Positions 1 to 12,374 of a stretch of DNA of 64,000 nucleotides are shown piece after piece. The position numbers were made by a program, and so were the translations under genes. The stretch is from positions 2,728,001 to 2,792,000 of the forward strand of contig NC_089442.1 of assembly GCF_026210795.1 (NCBI RefSeq). The letters are read 5' to 3'. Every line of letters starts with the position of its first letter. The first letter of the stretch is position 1. This stretch comes from Rhizophagus irregularis (lineage: Eukaryota > Glomeromycota > Glomeromycetes > Glomerales > Glomeraceae). The notes beneath the pieces were generated by a model. That model saw nothing but the letters and a program-made list of their open reading frames with translations, was not told the DNA's origin and ran no database searches.

Positions 1-251
1 ACTTAAAGAAGAAAGCATTAAAATGCTTAATTTTCTTTATTTTAATCTGAATGGTAATATTGATATTAATTTGCTAGTTAGGGAATAGTTTATAGATGAA
101 ATTTTTGTAAAGACGAAAAATTGTAAATAAAATAATAAAAATAAAAATTGTAAGTTTTTTAATGTTAATTCTGGTCGAAATTATGTTAATTTCAGCCAAA
201 ATTATAATTGCGATTTTCGCGATAAAATCGTGAAAATCACACGCGATTTTT
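1..251. other. AT-rich sequence before the Ty3 internal ORF
   Basis: No gene is visible. About 45 bases near 164-210 resemble 19924-19970 (both contain 'aattatgttaattt' flanked by 'ttctgg' and 'aaaattat'), so a dispersed repeat lies here. It may be part of the Ty3 element's 5' region or unrelated flank. Confidence 0.4.
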
Positions 252-1105
252 AGACCATCACGACAACCCATCCTGGACACCCTAGCTCTACTCCAGTACA
301 TGAAGAGTATGATGCAGATTCAGAAAATGATTATACTGATAGACCTGCTCAAAGAGCTATCGATTTGTTAAATCGTTGTGATAATTTATTATACGATATG
401 CAAAGCTATATTGAAGAACGATCAGGAAGTAGTTCTCCTATGAATATTGTTTCAGGAATTCGATATGACTTTGACAACCCCAATGGACCTCATCCAGAAG
501 ATTGTATTTGTAAAGTTTGTCAACCTCCTCCAGCCCGTTCACCATCACCATATAGTTGTTGTAACGAAATTATTTGTCAGTGTAATGAAGATAACTATTC
601 GATTGATACAGAAGAATATAATAATTCGTGGGAAAGACAAATTAATGGAGATGCATTCTCTGATTATTCAGAAGAAAATCAGATTAATATTGAAGAACAT
701 ATCGCCTGGACCATGTGTGGTATGAACCGTCAAGCTCTAGAAAATATGTATTTGGAAAATATCAAAATTAAACAAGTAATTGCCGGTCAACCAATCAATC
801 ATGGTGGAAGTCATTGTACCATGGAATGTGATACAGAAAATCATCACGTGCATACATATTGTACGATGTGCAAGAGGAATTTATTTTATGGAACTACTAT
901 ACATGACTGTATCATTGGATTCACTTTAGGAAAAATTAGGCCAGATATGAATCTCAAATTTCTTATTAATAATCAATGGTGGAAAGAATCTCAAGCAGTA
1001 CAACTTGAAAATAATATCAATTATCTTAAATATATCGAACGATTAATAAATGATTTACCAGTTCACAAAGTATCTTTGGAACCTTTCATTGCCAATTTGG
1101 ACTAA
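252..1105 (+). mobile_element. Internal ORF of the Ty3 fossil, cysteine-rich
   Basis: This frame is open from about 252. The stretch has a proline/serine/acidic N-terminal half and clusters of cysteines and histidines: CICKVC, CCNEIICQC, HCTMECDTENHHVHTYCTMC. The last looks like a zinc-binding motif. It lies directly before the integrase part, so I treat it as an internal (gag-like or linker) piece of the same element. I do not recognise a named domain. Its position and metal-ligand clusters would fit nucleic-acid binding, but that is inference. Confidence 0.45.
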
Positions 1106-1274
1106 AAGTCCACCTCTTTTACATATTATAATTAACAAAGTATCAAAGGGTGAAAGCGAAAGTGTCCGCATCATGACGAGACAGCCTAAATTTTCAAAAA
1201 TGGATATTGAACATTACAATAACATATATAATTATTTAAAATATAATCAATTACCTTCTACATTAAATAACTAA

Positions 1275-1712
1275 CAACAACAACAAATTCAAAAACAATC
1301 AGTATATTTTATTATCAAAAATAATTTTATTTATAAAAAAGATAAAAAGAAACAAAATAATTTATTACGAGTGATTAGAAGACATAAATTGGAACCAGTT
1401 CTTTTTATGTTCCACAACGATCCTACTGCTGCGCATTTTTCAGTTGACACAATGTTTGACAAAATTCAATCAAGATATTATTGGCCACAAATGTATAATG
1501 ACATCAGATCTTATGTCATGTCATGTGACTCTTGCCAACGAAGAGGAAAACAAAAGACGAAGTTACCTTTACATCCTATTCCAGTAGAAAGTCCTTTTCA
1601 TCAAATAGGAATAGATTTTGTAGGACCTTTACCTATAACTACAAATGGAAACAAATATATAATTACAGCAATGGATTATTTAACAAAATGGCCAGAAGCA
1701 CGACCTGTTAAA
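1275..1712 (+). mobile_element. Ty3 integrase, N-terminal part
   Basis: The frame shows the integrase zinc finger (HKLEPVLFMFHNDPTAAHFS, then CDSCQRR), followed by the start of the catalytic core (IGIDFVGPLP, with the first catalytic Asp) and TAMDYLTKWPEA. These are hallmarks of Ty3 integrases. The part ends exactly at the left edge of the CACTA insertion at 1713. It is a fossil part and not an expressed gene in this arrangement. Confidence 0.85.
1710..1712. repeat. Left target-site duplication (AAA) of the CACTA element
   Basis: AAA here and AAA at 16321-16323 flank the element exactly outside the CAC...GTG termini. A 3-bp duplication is what CACTA transposases make. Both flanks are integrase coding sequence, which fixes the insertion site to the base. 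Confidence 0.8.
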
Positions 1713-1735
1713 CACAGGTCGAATGAAAAAAAATC
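1713..1735 (+). repeat. CACTA left terminal inverted repeat
   Basis: It begins CACAGGTCGAATGAAA and pairs with the right terminus at 16298-16320 (18 of 23 positions). The same start, CACAGGTCGAA, is found at both ends of the MITE at 35504-35999. Confidence 0.8.
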
Positions 1736-2600
1736 GGATTTTGACCCTTTTAAAATAGTTTTGCCGATATTAGCATATACATGCCGATTTTTTGCGTATT
1801 TATATATAGATTTGCCCATTTATGCCGATTTTTAATAAAATCTGATACATCAGTCGGAAATACCAATTTTTAATGGCCGATCTTTGTTAATATTAAATTC
1901 GGATGTTGTTATTATTATATAGTATTGTCCGCTTTTCATATCGGAGGTTTGATGTACAAATCGGAATTTGCTCCTTTAAATATAGCCATGCCAATTTCAG
2001 TATAGCTTTCGATGAAATCCGATAATTCAGTCGGAAATACCAATTTTTAATGACCGATCTTTGTTAAATAAAACCGATATTAAATTCGGATGTTGTTATT
2101 ATTATATAGTATTGTTCGCTTTTCATATCGCAGGTCTGATGTACAAATCGGAATTCGCTCCTTTAAATATAGCCATGCCAATTTCAGTATAGCTTTCGAT
2201 GAAATCTGATAATTCAGTCGGAAATACCAATTTTTAATGACCGATCTTTGTTAAATAAAACTGATATTAAATTCGGATGTTGTTATTATTATATAGTATT
2301 GTTCGCTTTTCATATCGCAGGTCTGATGTACAAATCGGAATTCGCTCCTTTAAATATAGCCATGCCGATTTCAGTATAGCTTTCGATGAAATCTGATAAT
2401 TCAGTCGGAAATACCAATTTTTAATGACCAATCTTTGTTAAATAAAACCGATATTAAATTCGGATGTTGTTATTATTATATAGTATTGTTCGCTTTTCAT
2501 ATCGCAGGTCTGATGTACAAATCGGAATTCGCTCCTTTAAATATAGCCATGCCGATTACAGCATATCTTTGCCGATTTAAAGTATAATACTGTCGCGGTA
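1736..2600. repeat. Left subterminal repeats of the CACTA element, 187-bp units
   Basis: A unit of 187 bp starting GAAATCTGATAATTCAGTCG begins at 2014, 2201 and 2388, with a diverged copy from about 1838. Each unit holds several CCGAT/ATCGG motifs (gccgattt, aatcggaatt, accgatctt). The stretch before 1838 also has CCGATT-like motifs. In plant CACTA elements such motifs bind the second element-encoded protein; that role here is inference. Confidence 0.8.
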
Positions 2601-2837
2601 ATACTGCAGACTTAATAATTTTAATATATATATATATATACACTAATGTACCGACTTCATAACAATGAAAATTCGGATAGAGAAGAAAAAAAGGAAGCAT
2701 TGGAAAATAAGTGAATTAAACCTTCACGATATACTTAAAGATAATAAACTTAGGACCTTAGGTGGAAAATTAGTTAAGTGCTTCTTAACTTAACAAATGG
2801 AAATATACTTATACCATATAAGAAAAAGAGAACATAA

Positions 2838-3644
2838 TTATTTAAAAAAAAAATTATTTTGATTTTTTTTATTATTATTATTATTATTATCAGGTAAGTT
2901 GGAGCACGAACGTAATAAGTTTCTCGGATTTTTTAGAGTTTGATTTTCCGCTGAAATTAACAAAAGATATGTTAATGAAATAATATGAAATAATAGGACA
3001 AAGATATTTTTAAGTAATAAGGAAGATACTTACATCGTAATTTGCGTATTTGCCGGTGAAGAGTAGAAATTGATTCTACTTCATGGTTCTCCAGCTCCTC
3101 AACCCTATCTTCTGCATCCCAGAGTGCATTAATAGTCCTTTGGTGAGCATTTTGGAGCTCTTGTAGTGCATTAGTAGTCCTACGATGAGCATTTTGGAGC
3201 TCTTGTATCTTGGTTTGCGAAGCATCTAATGCTTTTTTCGTTGCTTTTAACTCTGCAAGGCATGTTCCCAGGCCTCTGTTATAACAATCGACATTCACTG
3301 AGCAATAAAAAAAAATACATATATATAAAAATAATGGGTGGTTAGCAAAAGCTAAGTGAATAAGTCGATAGTCCTTGGAAGCATTCTTCAGGATTGTTCC
3401 ATTTAAGAACCGAGACTGCCCTGGAGGTACAAGACCTTGTCTTCAGGTGACCCATCTAAGAACCGGACAGCTCTGGAAGTATAAAACTCCGTCTACAAGC
3501 GACTCCATTAGAGAAATACAACCATGAACCTTGCGTACGATACCCACTTTTCAAAAATTTTACGGTCGTCATACGCTTCGCTTTGAGCGTCTTAAAACGC
3601 TCCTTAGATTTTTTCTGCGAGGTTGTGGAACGGCGAGAACCCAT
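2838..3644 (-). CDS. Small basic/coiled-coil protein carried by the CACTA element (3 exons)
   Basis: I recognise no named family. Three exons on the minus strand (3644-3548, 3297-3034, 2950-2838) join in phase with GT-AG introns (donors GTGGGT and GTAAGT) into exactly 158 codons including the stop, 157 residues. Exon 1 encodes a basic N-terminus, MGSRRSTTSQKKSKERFKTL. Exon 2 encodes a long coiled coil with an internal repeat (QELQNAHRRTTNALQELQNA). Exon 3 gives an asparagine-rich tail. Exon 1 matches exon 1 of the gene at 17300-17999 in sequence, length (97 nt) and splice phase. A basic region followed by a coiled coil would suit a DNA-binding dimer, such as a TNPA-like helper of the transposon; that is inference. 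Confidence 0.65.
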
Positions 3645-4799
3645 AATGGCGTTAATAAAATATAATTGATGAAAAGACAAAAATTATTGAGCGAAAGTAA
3701 AGGGCATGGAATGATGAAAGGTAGACTTTATATAATAAAAATACGCGTCCTGAAAAACGCGAACAAGCTGATGAAAATACACGTGAATTTTAGAATAATT
3801 ATTTTTAGAATAAGGAGAATAGCAACTTTAAATTAGTAATATATTATTTTGAGATTTGAGCCGATTTTTAATAACGTTATTCAAATTTATAGAAAATTCA
3901 TTTTATTAAAATGTTATTTTTTTATTTAAAGGAATAACTGCCATATAAATTTTTTATCTTTCTCACTTCAACATTAAATTACATGTAATAATACATTATA
4001 TATTGGTATTATACTATCTCTATCCATAATTCTATATTACATGATTTTATGTCGTTATATACTTGACAATAAAATCTTATCTTGAGAATCATGAATCGGT
4101 TTATACCATTTAACTAGTGCAAGTAATTATTTAAATAGACCTGTCCCTTAAGGTCTATAGGTCCGGAATGTCTAAAAATTTGCAAATCACATGAATTTTC
4201 ACTCTGGACCCACAATGGTTAGTATTTACGAGTGATAGTTTAGCCGTTTCCAAACTGATACATACGCCCAATTGCAACAATCATGATTAAAAAAAATACT
4301 TTTGTCAATTGATTGGTTACTATAAAATCGCCTTATATTGTTCAACATTCCAATTGTCGAAAACGGCAATAATCGTAGTATAATTATTTGTTAATATTTC
4401 ATGTGAACAAACAAATCAATAATTATTTATATAAAACTTTCTCCATCTCTTTATTGAATTTTAGAACGATGGTTGATTGATTATTTTGCTAAGTAAATTT
4501 CATTTTGCGATTTTTAATAGTGATATATACATGATAATTAATTAAGTGATATCGATGGTATCAATTTTTAGTTTAATTTTAATAGTGATATACACATGAT
4601 AATTAATTTAGTGATATCGATGATATTAATTTAATTAAGTGATATCGATGATATTAATTTTTAATTAAGAGATAACGATTATGATATTATTTTAATGATG
4701 TAAGTAATGGTTAAATAGGTGACTTTTCACCTTTCTTTTCGTTTCAATCTTGTTTCTTTACATTATTAAAATGAAAAAAAAAATAAATTGACGCTTATT
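3645..4799. other. Non-coding interior of the CACTA element
   Basis: No gene is visible. The stretch contains short repeats: 'aattaagtgatatcgatg' variants recur at 4540-4660, and 'tgataattaatta' occurs twice. About 3960-4140 resembles in part the sequence at 7060-7260 inside tnp2 (for example 'aattctatattacatgattt'), so it is probably a degraded fragment of the transposase 3' end. Confidence 0.5.
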
Positions 4800-6796
4800 C
4801 CTATTTTACGTAGCGAATCACATCCTCGTTCTCCTTCTCAGGGTCGCTCTCAGCAATATCATCAATCTCCTTCCTCTCACTCCCATCGACGTCGACGTCG
4901 ACATCATTGTCGTTCTCTCCCCCTCCCCCTCCCTCCTCTCACTCTCGTCGACGTCGACGTCGACATCATTCTCGTTCTCGACACCATTATGATTCTCTCT
5001 CCTCCTCTCCCTCCTCTCACTCTCGTCGACGTCGACGTCGACATCATTCTCGTTCTCGACACCATTATCATTCTCTCTCCTCCTCTCCCTCCTCTCACTC
5101 TCGTCGACGTCGACATCATTATCATTCTCGTTCTTCCAATTCTCATTCTCAACAATCCTCTCTCCCCTCTAGGGGAGATCATTAACAAAAAGTATTATTA
5201 TTTATATTTTTATTGAAATTATATTTAATATGACCTGTACTAATTACTTGTAAAATAATAGGAAATTTGCCGGATTTATCGGAAGGTGGTTATATATATA
5301 TATATTATTATCAAATCAATTAAAAATATAATAAATTTATAATATTTTATTAACTTCTGATAGGTGGACAACAGCAACATCATCAAGAAGAGCAATCTTC
5401 GCAATCTTTAGGTGAGAACCCATTCATATCATCGCTTCATCAACTTCGCGCTTCTTTGCATAACTGTTTTTCCTATTATAAAATTATTAAATCAAGAAAT
5501 TCAAGAACTAAAAAGCGCGGTATCACAATTGTCTAGTCGACTGGAGGCTTTGACAGGCAGTAACTCCAGCCATTCCAGTGATAAGACGATCGCGAGTATA
5601 ACAACAAGTGTTAATCGAAGTCTATCACCCGTAATAAGCAGAAATAAAGGAAAAAAACTATCACCAATGACTCCAGGCTTTAAAAAAACACTTCGTGTAA
5701 GTTACACCTCTATTATAAAATATTTATCTTTTATAATCTTTAATCATATTCATTATTATTTTAAATAGGATGAAGTTGTTCAAATCATTAATAATTTAGG
5801 TTCCAGAATTTCGTTTGATGTTTCACAAACGTTTAGTGACCAGAAGAAATCAATAAACAAAAAACTTTTACCAGCGGTAAAAGCGGCAATGAATCCATCG
5901 ATTGAAGTATACGATACCGAGATTGTTAATGTAATCAAACAGCTTCATAAGTCTCGCCGAGATATCTGGAAAATAACCCAGAATGGCAAATTAGATACGC
6001 ACAGTAGACGTCAACATATGACTTCTTGGCGAGACCAAGTACGAAATTTAATAAAATGCAAAATTTGTCAATTATTTCTAATTGTCTATGCAATCAATTA
6101 ACATTATTAATTAACTATTAATTAACTTTTTAACAGAAAATAACGCGACGTAAACGTGGTTTACAACACATGATTAACACAAAAGACAAGGTTTTAAATG
6201 ACTGCAAACCTCAAGAAATTACCTGGGACGAATACATGAAAGATTGTGAAAAAATTGTAGTGATCTCGGAACTTCATTCCGATGAGTGGTCATCGGAAGA
6301 TGAAAATCTTGCCAACAATGAAAAAAATCTAGAGAAAAGACCAGAACGTTTAGATAAATCGAATTCTGTAATCAAAATACATGAAAAAAAATGGAAATCT
6401 ACGAGAGTATGTAAAGTTATTTCTTTATCAATATAACATTTATAAATAATATTTTTTTTTTTAATTAGATTAGGAGAATTCTAAGTAGGGCGGATGAAAT
6501 CGGGGAGAGTATTGGAACTGGTCTAATCCGTATGCGTCATCGTTTAGATAATGTCATCAATAATAAAAGTAGACCGACAGAAAAAATGCCAGACTGGTGG
6601 ATTTCTTCCACCTGGGCGCCAGTTAGCGAAGACAGCGAAGACAGCAATGAAAGTCATAATGAAGGTGGCGATAATAATGATGACAATAATAATAATGATG
6701 ACAATAATAATAATAATGACAATAATGATGATGACAATAATGATGAGGATGACAATAATAACAATAGTGCCAATAATAATAACAACGAATTCGATG

Positions 6797-6828
<32 letters not shown>

Positions 6829-6852
6829 AATAACCCTTTAGTAGTTTTATAA
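4800..6852 (+). CDS. CACTA accessory gene A: RS-rich, coiled-coil and acidic-tail protein
   Basis: Multi-exon gene paralogous to 12375-14558. Three downstream exons are secure: 5769-6038 (270 nt), 6137-6406 (270 nt) and 6469-6852, all phase 0 with GT-AG introns. Exon one of these encodes DEVVQIINNL and a helical domain with KLLPAVKAAMNPSIEVYDTE and LHKSRRDIWK. Exon two encodes RRKRGLQHMI, KDCEKI and LHSDEWSSEDE. The last encodes PDWWISSTW and then an Asp/Asn-rich tail. Upstream is a segment with EIQELKSAVSQLSSRLEAL (coiled coil) and an RS/RH-rich stretch at 4800-5180, whose reading frame changes once, so the N-terminus may be damaged. First exons and start are not resolved. No known domain; in position and charge pattern it resembles the DNA-binding second protein of CACTA elements. 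Confidence 0.6.
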
Positions 6853-7015
6853 ATATAATATATGTAACAATAATATAATAATAATATAATAAAAATATGA
6901 TATATCCTTTAATAAAAAAAATTAGTTATAATTTAATCAAATACAAATGTTATATAATTCAAATTCGTCATTCCGATTTACATATAAACAATTTTATATA
7001 AGATTCATTTGTTTT

Positions 7016-10000
7016 TTAAAACGAAATTTTTTTATTTAAAGGAATCACGGCCATATATTCTTTTATCTTTCTCGTTCCAATATTAAAATCACATTTTATA
7101 AATTTTCCTAATATATGATGTACCGGTATAATACTATCTCGACTCATATCATAAAACCCATTTGTCCATAATTCTATATTACATGATTTTATGTCATCGT
7201 CTACTTGACAAAAATATCTTGTCCTATGATCTTGGACCGGTCTGTACCATTTAACTAGTGCTAGCGAATGAGTTGATGATGAATTTTTTAAATAAATAGT
7301 ATATTCAAAATAAAATTGAACTTGACCGGGGTATGTGTCTATAGTTCCATCTTCCTGCTCAAAACGAGCTAATATGTATGATGATTTCTCATGACGAGCT
7401 GCCTGAATGGAACCAAATATATCCGCCCCAATTCTTATTCTACCGTATTGTATAATTTTGGAAATTACAACAATATCGTTATTTGGACCCGTTATAGAAT
7501 AAATGGGGACGAAATGTTCTTCATACAAACTATTATAAAACTCAACCAGTAAGTCCAAGACGCGGTTTGGGAGACATGTTTCTTGGCGCGGTTTCATTAA
7601 CAACCTGGGAAAACGTTCTGTTCCATAAGCCGATTCATTTTCGATAAGTGAAAGCCTCAGAAAATTTTGATACTCATCACTTGTAAAATCGTCAAGTGCA
7701 GCTAAGCTTCCTGCAGATTTTCTAGGCTTTATAATGTCCAAAGTGGTGTTTAATATATTGCTATCGCAATTTGTGAGGTAATAGTTTAAAAAGGAACTTT
7801 CAACCATTATTTTTAATAGCTCTGGTTCAATGTTACGTTTGCTATTTTTATACGATCCTATTTTTTTAAGAAATAAATTGGTCAATCTGTATAAATTAAA
7901 AAAAACAATCCGATTTTCAAATCGGCGAAATTAATATATCATACCTAGAATTCCGTTCATTCGTTCGAAGCTAAAACACCAAAATGAGGATAAAGGTCCA
8001 TAATCTAAAGCGCATTCACATATGTGAAGGCATAAATGAAGATTTGGGCTTATTTTTTTTTGTCCGTATTTTTTTTCAATTAATTTATTCATTTCGAGTA
8101 GTTTTGTAAATGCTTCGTTTAGATCACTTTTTTGTAGTTTCCGATTTGTTAAAATTTTACAGGAACGTACGAAATAAGCAAGAATTTTTCGATCGATCTC
8201 TCCCAAGAGATTCCATGTGATAGGTATTGCAAAAATTAGAACAAACGTTTTCCACATGTCCGCCGTAAAATTTGAAAAGCTGACACCAGTGGCTATTCTA
8301 ACGGGACGGCGACCGAGGTCACTTGGAAATTTTATCAAGTCGGCTCGCTCTTGCATTATTTTGAGCTTTTCATTATTTAATATACCTTCGTCGATCCAGA
8401 GCTTCATTACAATCCACTTTACTACCCCGAGAAAGAGGCAGTGCATGGGATCAACTACGCAAAAGCGCACAGAATTAAAATAAGGTAATTGGTATACTTC
8501 CGACCAACGAACATGATACTGTGAGACATGAGCCTTACGTGATTCTTCGGTTGCACATTTCTTCCATTCACGTGTCTTCTCCCTTATTAAATTAATATCT
8601 CTCTCAACAAACCAGTCGTCAATGTCTTCAAACCCACCAAAATTGGGTTGATTATTTATCAAGTTTGCTGATTTATAGCATCGATAACATGCGATTCGAG
8701 CTGATATAAAACCACATAATTTTTGAGTCGCAGGAACGTCACTAGCACAACCTATTATCGTGCCACGGATAAAACGACCGTTGTTATATTCGTAGGTTTT
8801 TATATGATACCCTTCCCATAACCGATTCAGCTGATTTATGATGGGGTATAAGTAATTGTTGATTTCATGTTTCTTTGGCTCTTTAGGACCGGGTATAACT
8901 GCTAGTGTGAGAATATTGTAGGGCTTGAAACGTTCGCTTCGGGGTAAGTTACAAATAACGGCATATATTACACCGACAGAATATTGGGAATTTATATAGG
9001 GTTGAAACCAATCCATGTTTAGCATTAATCTGATATGAGTTTCGGCGTATTCTTTTTTGAAGAATGGTTCTCCTTTGCCATCTTCAAAACTCATCCAAAT
9101 CCTCCCATCATAGATGTCAAATAAGGCTTCAGTTTCATTTTCCCTTTCTGCCCACTTTCGACATGTAACCTCAAAATCTTTGCGACCGAAAAATAGGGTT
9201 AGTTGGCGCCTAATGTTAACTAATGGAAATGTCATTATCGGACGGATAATTGGATTATTTCCACCATCTTTATTACTGTCTATTTTTTTGACTAGAGGGT
9301 TATTACATTTTTGTCGAAATCTTTCTATGCTATGATTCGGGTAGTTTATAAAACTACATGTTGGTACTTCGGTTGTGTTTGATATTTCATTTATGTCATA
9401 CAATTTGTGACATTTATTACATGCGGCATATTTGATAATATTGAAAAGATGAAAATTTATTTTCATCTACCGTTAAAAGAAAAAACCTTAGAAATTTAAA
9501 TAAAGAATCTATTGAAACATTAGGAAGCTTATATCTTTGTTAATATTGTAATATCCATAAGATAATCCAGGTATAATTATCATTGTTGATATTAGGAAGT
9601 TTTGGTTCACCATCGTCAAAATCTTTTGACGCAAAATTGACTTCTTCCTCATAATCATCTTCAAAATCTTCAGAGTCTCTATAATCTTCATCGCTTTCAA
9701 AATCTCCAAAATTACTGTCTTCGTCATCATCTTCAAAATCGCTAGAAACACCATCTTCGTCATCATCTTCAAAACTTTCAGAATCTCTATTTTCGTCGTC
9801 ATAGTCTTCAAAATCTCTATCTTGATCATCATTCATATCTCTTCCGTTATCCGGTAATAAATTTTCAAGAACGTGATCAGATATTTTCCCTTTCTTTGTG
9901 AATTTATGTTTTGCCGATTCATGTATAGGTATCATCTCGAGTAAAGGTTCGCATTCCATTGCATTATTATCGTCAGTATATTGTCTAACATCAGAAGGTC

Positions 10001-10232
10001 CAGCCTCTTGATAATCATCACCAAAATTATTAGATGGATTAGCATTAGAAGGCTCAGCTTCTTGATAATTGTTACTAAAATTATTATTCGCATAAGATAT
10101 ATTATATTTTAACCCATGTTTAGTTTTCGTTCTTGGGTCCACTAACTTGCCATTACATTCTTTACAAAAGCAGTATACTTTAGTTCTTGTTCTTGTTCTA
10201 TTAGATTTGGCAACAGCTCGAGGGTTAGACAT
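7016..10232 (-). pseudogene. Tnp2-type transposase of the CACTA element (damaged)
   Basis: The gene runs from ATG 10232 to stop 7016. The N-terminus has a cysteine motif (YCFCKECNGKLVDPRTKTKH) and a long acidic segment. The core at 9466-7931 carries Tnp2 (Transposase_21) signatures: LNMDWFQPY, SVGVIYAVICNLPRSERFK, PGPKEP, CASDVPATQKLCGF, CYRCYK (a C-x2-C pair), YFNSVRFCVVDPMHCLFLG (D-x2-H) and FWCFSFERMNGILG. An intron is likely between about 7947 and 7862 (GTATGA...AAATAG), leading into the C-terminal domain (RNIEPELL). Two lesions are visible: an in-frame TAA after WIILWILQY near 9538, where a Gln codon CAA would fit, and a frame change near 9450. It cuts and pastes CACTA elements in the nucleus; this copy is probably dead. 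Confidence 0.85.
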
Positions 10233-10671
10233 TTTTTTATCTAGAAAATTTTTCGAAAATTTTTTTTTATATAGGAAATTTTTTTGAAAAATTTTTTTAT
10301 CTAGGAAATTTTTTGAGATCCTGAATTAATATGTTATTTTCTTTAATCCGCATATATTATTATGTTTCATTAGGAGAATTATTTATATTAAAAGTTAATT
10401 TCTGATTCACAAAAAGCCGCTAGAACAATCAGCCACATTTTTTTAATTTGTATTAATTATAATATTACAAATATTTACTCAAAATCTTTCGGGATTTTAA
10501 CCAATTATATATATATATGATTGGAAAATACCACCTGACAGGCACTTTTGCGCCTCTCCCACCCCTAAAATATAGCATAATGAATGTTATTAGCCATTTT
10601 TAGCAATAATAAATGCTTTATTCATCGAATTATAAATTCCGAGATTAGCCAGAAAGATTATTTTCGCAAAA
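10233..10671. promoter_or_regulatory. Divergent intergenic region between tnp2 and a coiled-coil gene
   Basis: These 439 bp separate two diverging starts (10232 minus, 10672 plus), so they should hold both promoters. Three near-repeats of 'atctaggaaattttttt' lie just upstream of the tnp2 start (10238-10315). An (AT)n run is at 10507-10520. No defined box can be assigned. Confidence 0.4.
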
Positions 10672-11064
10672 ATGGGCAAACCATCGTTGAATTCTCGCAA
10701 ATCCTCGCAAAATCGCAAAAAAAATAGAAGAGAGCGAATGCTAAATGAATTAAAGGGGAAGGATGAGGAAGTTGCCGATTTGCAAGTCCAGTTGCTGGAC
10801 TTTAAAAAAGTTGTGTACGATTCAGGAGAGAAATTACTTAATAAGTTGGAGAAAAGTTCCCGTGAAAACAATAATTTGGTGAAGTGGTTAAAAATATACG
10901 ACGAAAAAATAAAAGACTATGAAAAAGAAATTTATGATTTAAATTTACGATTATATTTTTCGCAACAACATCAACAAACGCAGCCGCAACAACAATCGCA
11001 ACAACAATCGCAATCACCTACATTTAGCAGCTTATCAGAATACTTCAAATTTCACAAGTCATGA
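10672..11064 (+). CDS. Small basic/coiled-coil, Gln-rich protein of the CACTA element
   Basis: A 130-residue single-exon ORF with a clear ATG. The N-terminus is Ser/Arg/Lys-rich (MGKPSLNSRKSSQNRKKNRR), followed by a predicted coiled coil of about 80 residues (LKGKDEEVADLQVQLLDFKK onward) and a Gln-rich tail ending FSSLSEYFKFHKS. The layout, basic head then leucine-rich coil, resembles a bZIP factor, but the canonical N-x7-R basic signature is not evident. It faces away from tnp2 and may belong to the same loose family as 2838-3644. A DNA-binding or transposition-helper role is inference. Confidence 0.55.
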   Translation: MGKPSLNSRKSSQNRKKNRRERMLNELKGKDEEVADLQVQLLDFKKVVYDSGEKLLNKLEKSSRENNNLVKWLKIYDEKIKDYEKEIYDLNLRLYFSQQHQQTQPQQQSQQQSQSPTFSSLSEYFKFHKS

Positions 11065-11754
11065 TTAATCAATTATATTTCATTTTTTCATTTTTTTGGC
11101 TTTTGCGTCTAGATAAATTTGAAAATTCCTTTATATTTTGTAAATATGATGTTTTTTTTTGGCTATTAAACCAGCTTGTTTTTCATAATATAAGATAAGA
11201 TAATATTAATACCTTTAAAATCGATTTAAAATGTCATAAATTTTGTATAAAATCTAATAGTAATTAATCATCATACTGCATGTAACAAGTATCTCAACGA
11301 ACGATTTGTCCATCAGCGCCGAATGATCATGATAAACTTGCATTTATCATTTTAGTAGTAATACATATGAACTATAATTTAAACAAAAAAGTCAGTCTAG
11401 TATGGGGATCATCCTCCCTATCGACATGGGGAACATCTCCCTGTAGATCATGTACGCAGGCAGAATGGAACTCAGAACTTTATTACATCAACGATGTTAA
11501 AAATTAATTGATTGAGTTATTTTTAATCAAAATATCAAAATCACATATAAAAGTATAAAAAGTTATTCTTTTATTGCCCAATAAGTACTAATTTTACTAA
11601 TTTTCTGCCTTGGGCGCAGTTTGTTACTACACGTGACTGGATGACGCATAAGCGTCACGCGCCAGATGCATAAATCCTACAAAATCGGAGGTGCCGATCA
11701 TGATATATTTGTGTATGTTTACCACGCTTTCTTCGACGATATTTATATCGCTTT
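11065..11754. other. Non-coding CACTA interior
   Basis: No gene is seen. The stretch is AT-rich, with an imperfect repeat 'tatggggatcatcctcc / acatggggaacatctccc' near 11400-11445. Confidence 0.4.
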
Positions 11755-12110
11755 TTTTCGTTCACATCACAGTTCGAAATATTTCCTCTCTCTTTTCGTT
11801 TACATTACAGTTCGAAAATATTTCCTCTCTCTTTTCGTTCACATCACAGTTTTGAAAATATTTTCTATCGCTTTTTGCGTTCACATCACGGTTTCAAAAA
11901 TATTTCCTATTGCTTTTTCGTCACGTATCGCTATTTCGTCGCGTCACAGATTTCCTACCGGAAAAACACAAAAATATTTCCTATTGCTTTTTCGTCACGT
12001 ATCGCTACAGATTTCCTACCAGAAAAACACAAAAATATTTCCTATTGCTTTTTCGTCACGTATCGCTATTTCATCGCGTCACAGATTTCCTACCGGAAAA
12101 ACAAACTTCC
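11755..12110 (+). repeat. Two adjoining tandem-repeat blocks
   Basis: From about 11755 to 11905 a unit of about 35 bp (aaatatttcctctctctttt, then cgttcacatcacagtt) is repeated four times with decay. From about 11895 to 12105 a longer unit (caaaaatatttcctattgct, ttttcgtcacgtatcgct, acagatttcctacc) is present three times. Overlapping ORFs in all three frames here are repeat artefacts. The block ends just before gene B at 12375 and could be its promoter or leader. Confidence 0.65.
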
Positions 12111-12374
12111 GTAAGTAATTAATTTAATTAAGTTTAATGATATTAATTGGTTATTGATATATTTAATTGATGGATAGCGATGTAGTATATATAAATTTAT
12201 TGATATGTGATAACGAAGTTAATAATTTATTTTATGTTTATTTTGATTAGGCAATTACGCGTTAAATGATAGGATGATTCAAAATATGTATATAAAGTGC
12301 CTTTTTATCTCTTGTCCGATCTTTAATAATAAATACCATAATGAAAAGATTTAAATTTTTACAAATTTCTCGGG

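Noticed and set aside
4904-5188. Arg/Met-rich minus-strand ORF and a plus ORF in another frame
   Set aside because: Both are shadows of the RS/RH-rich tandem repeat of gene A.
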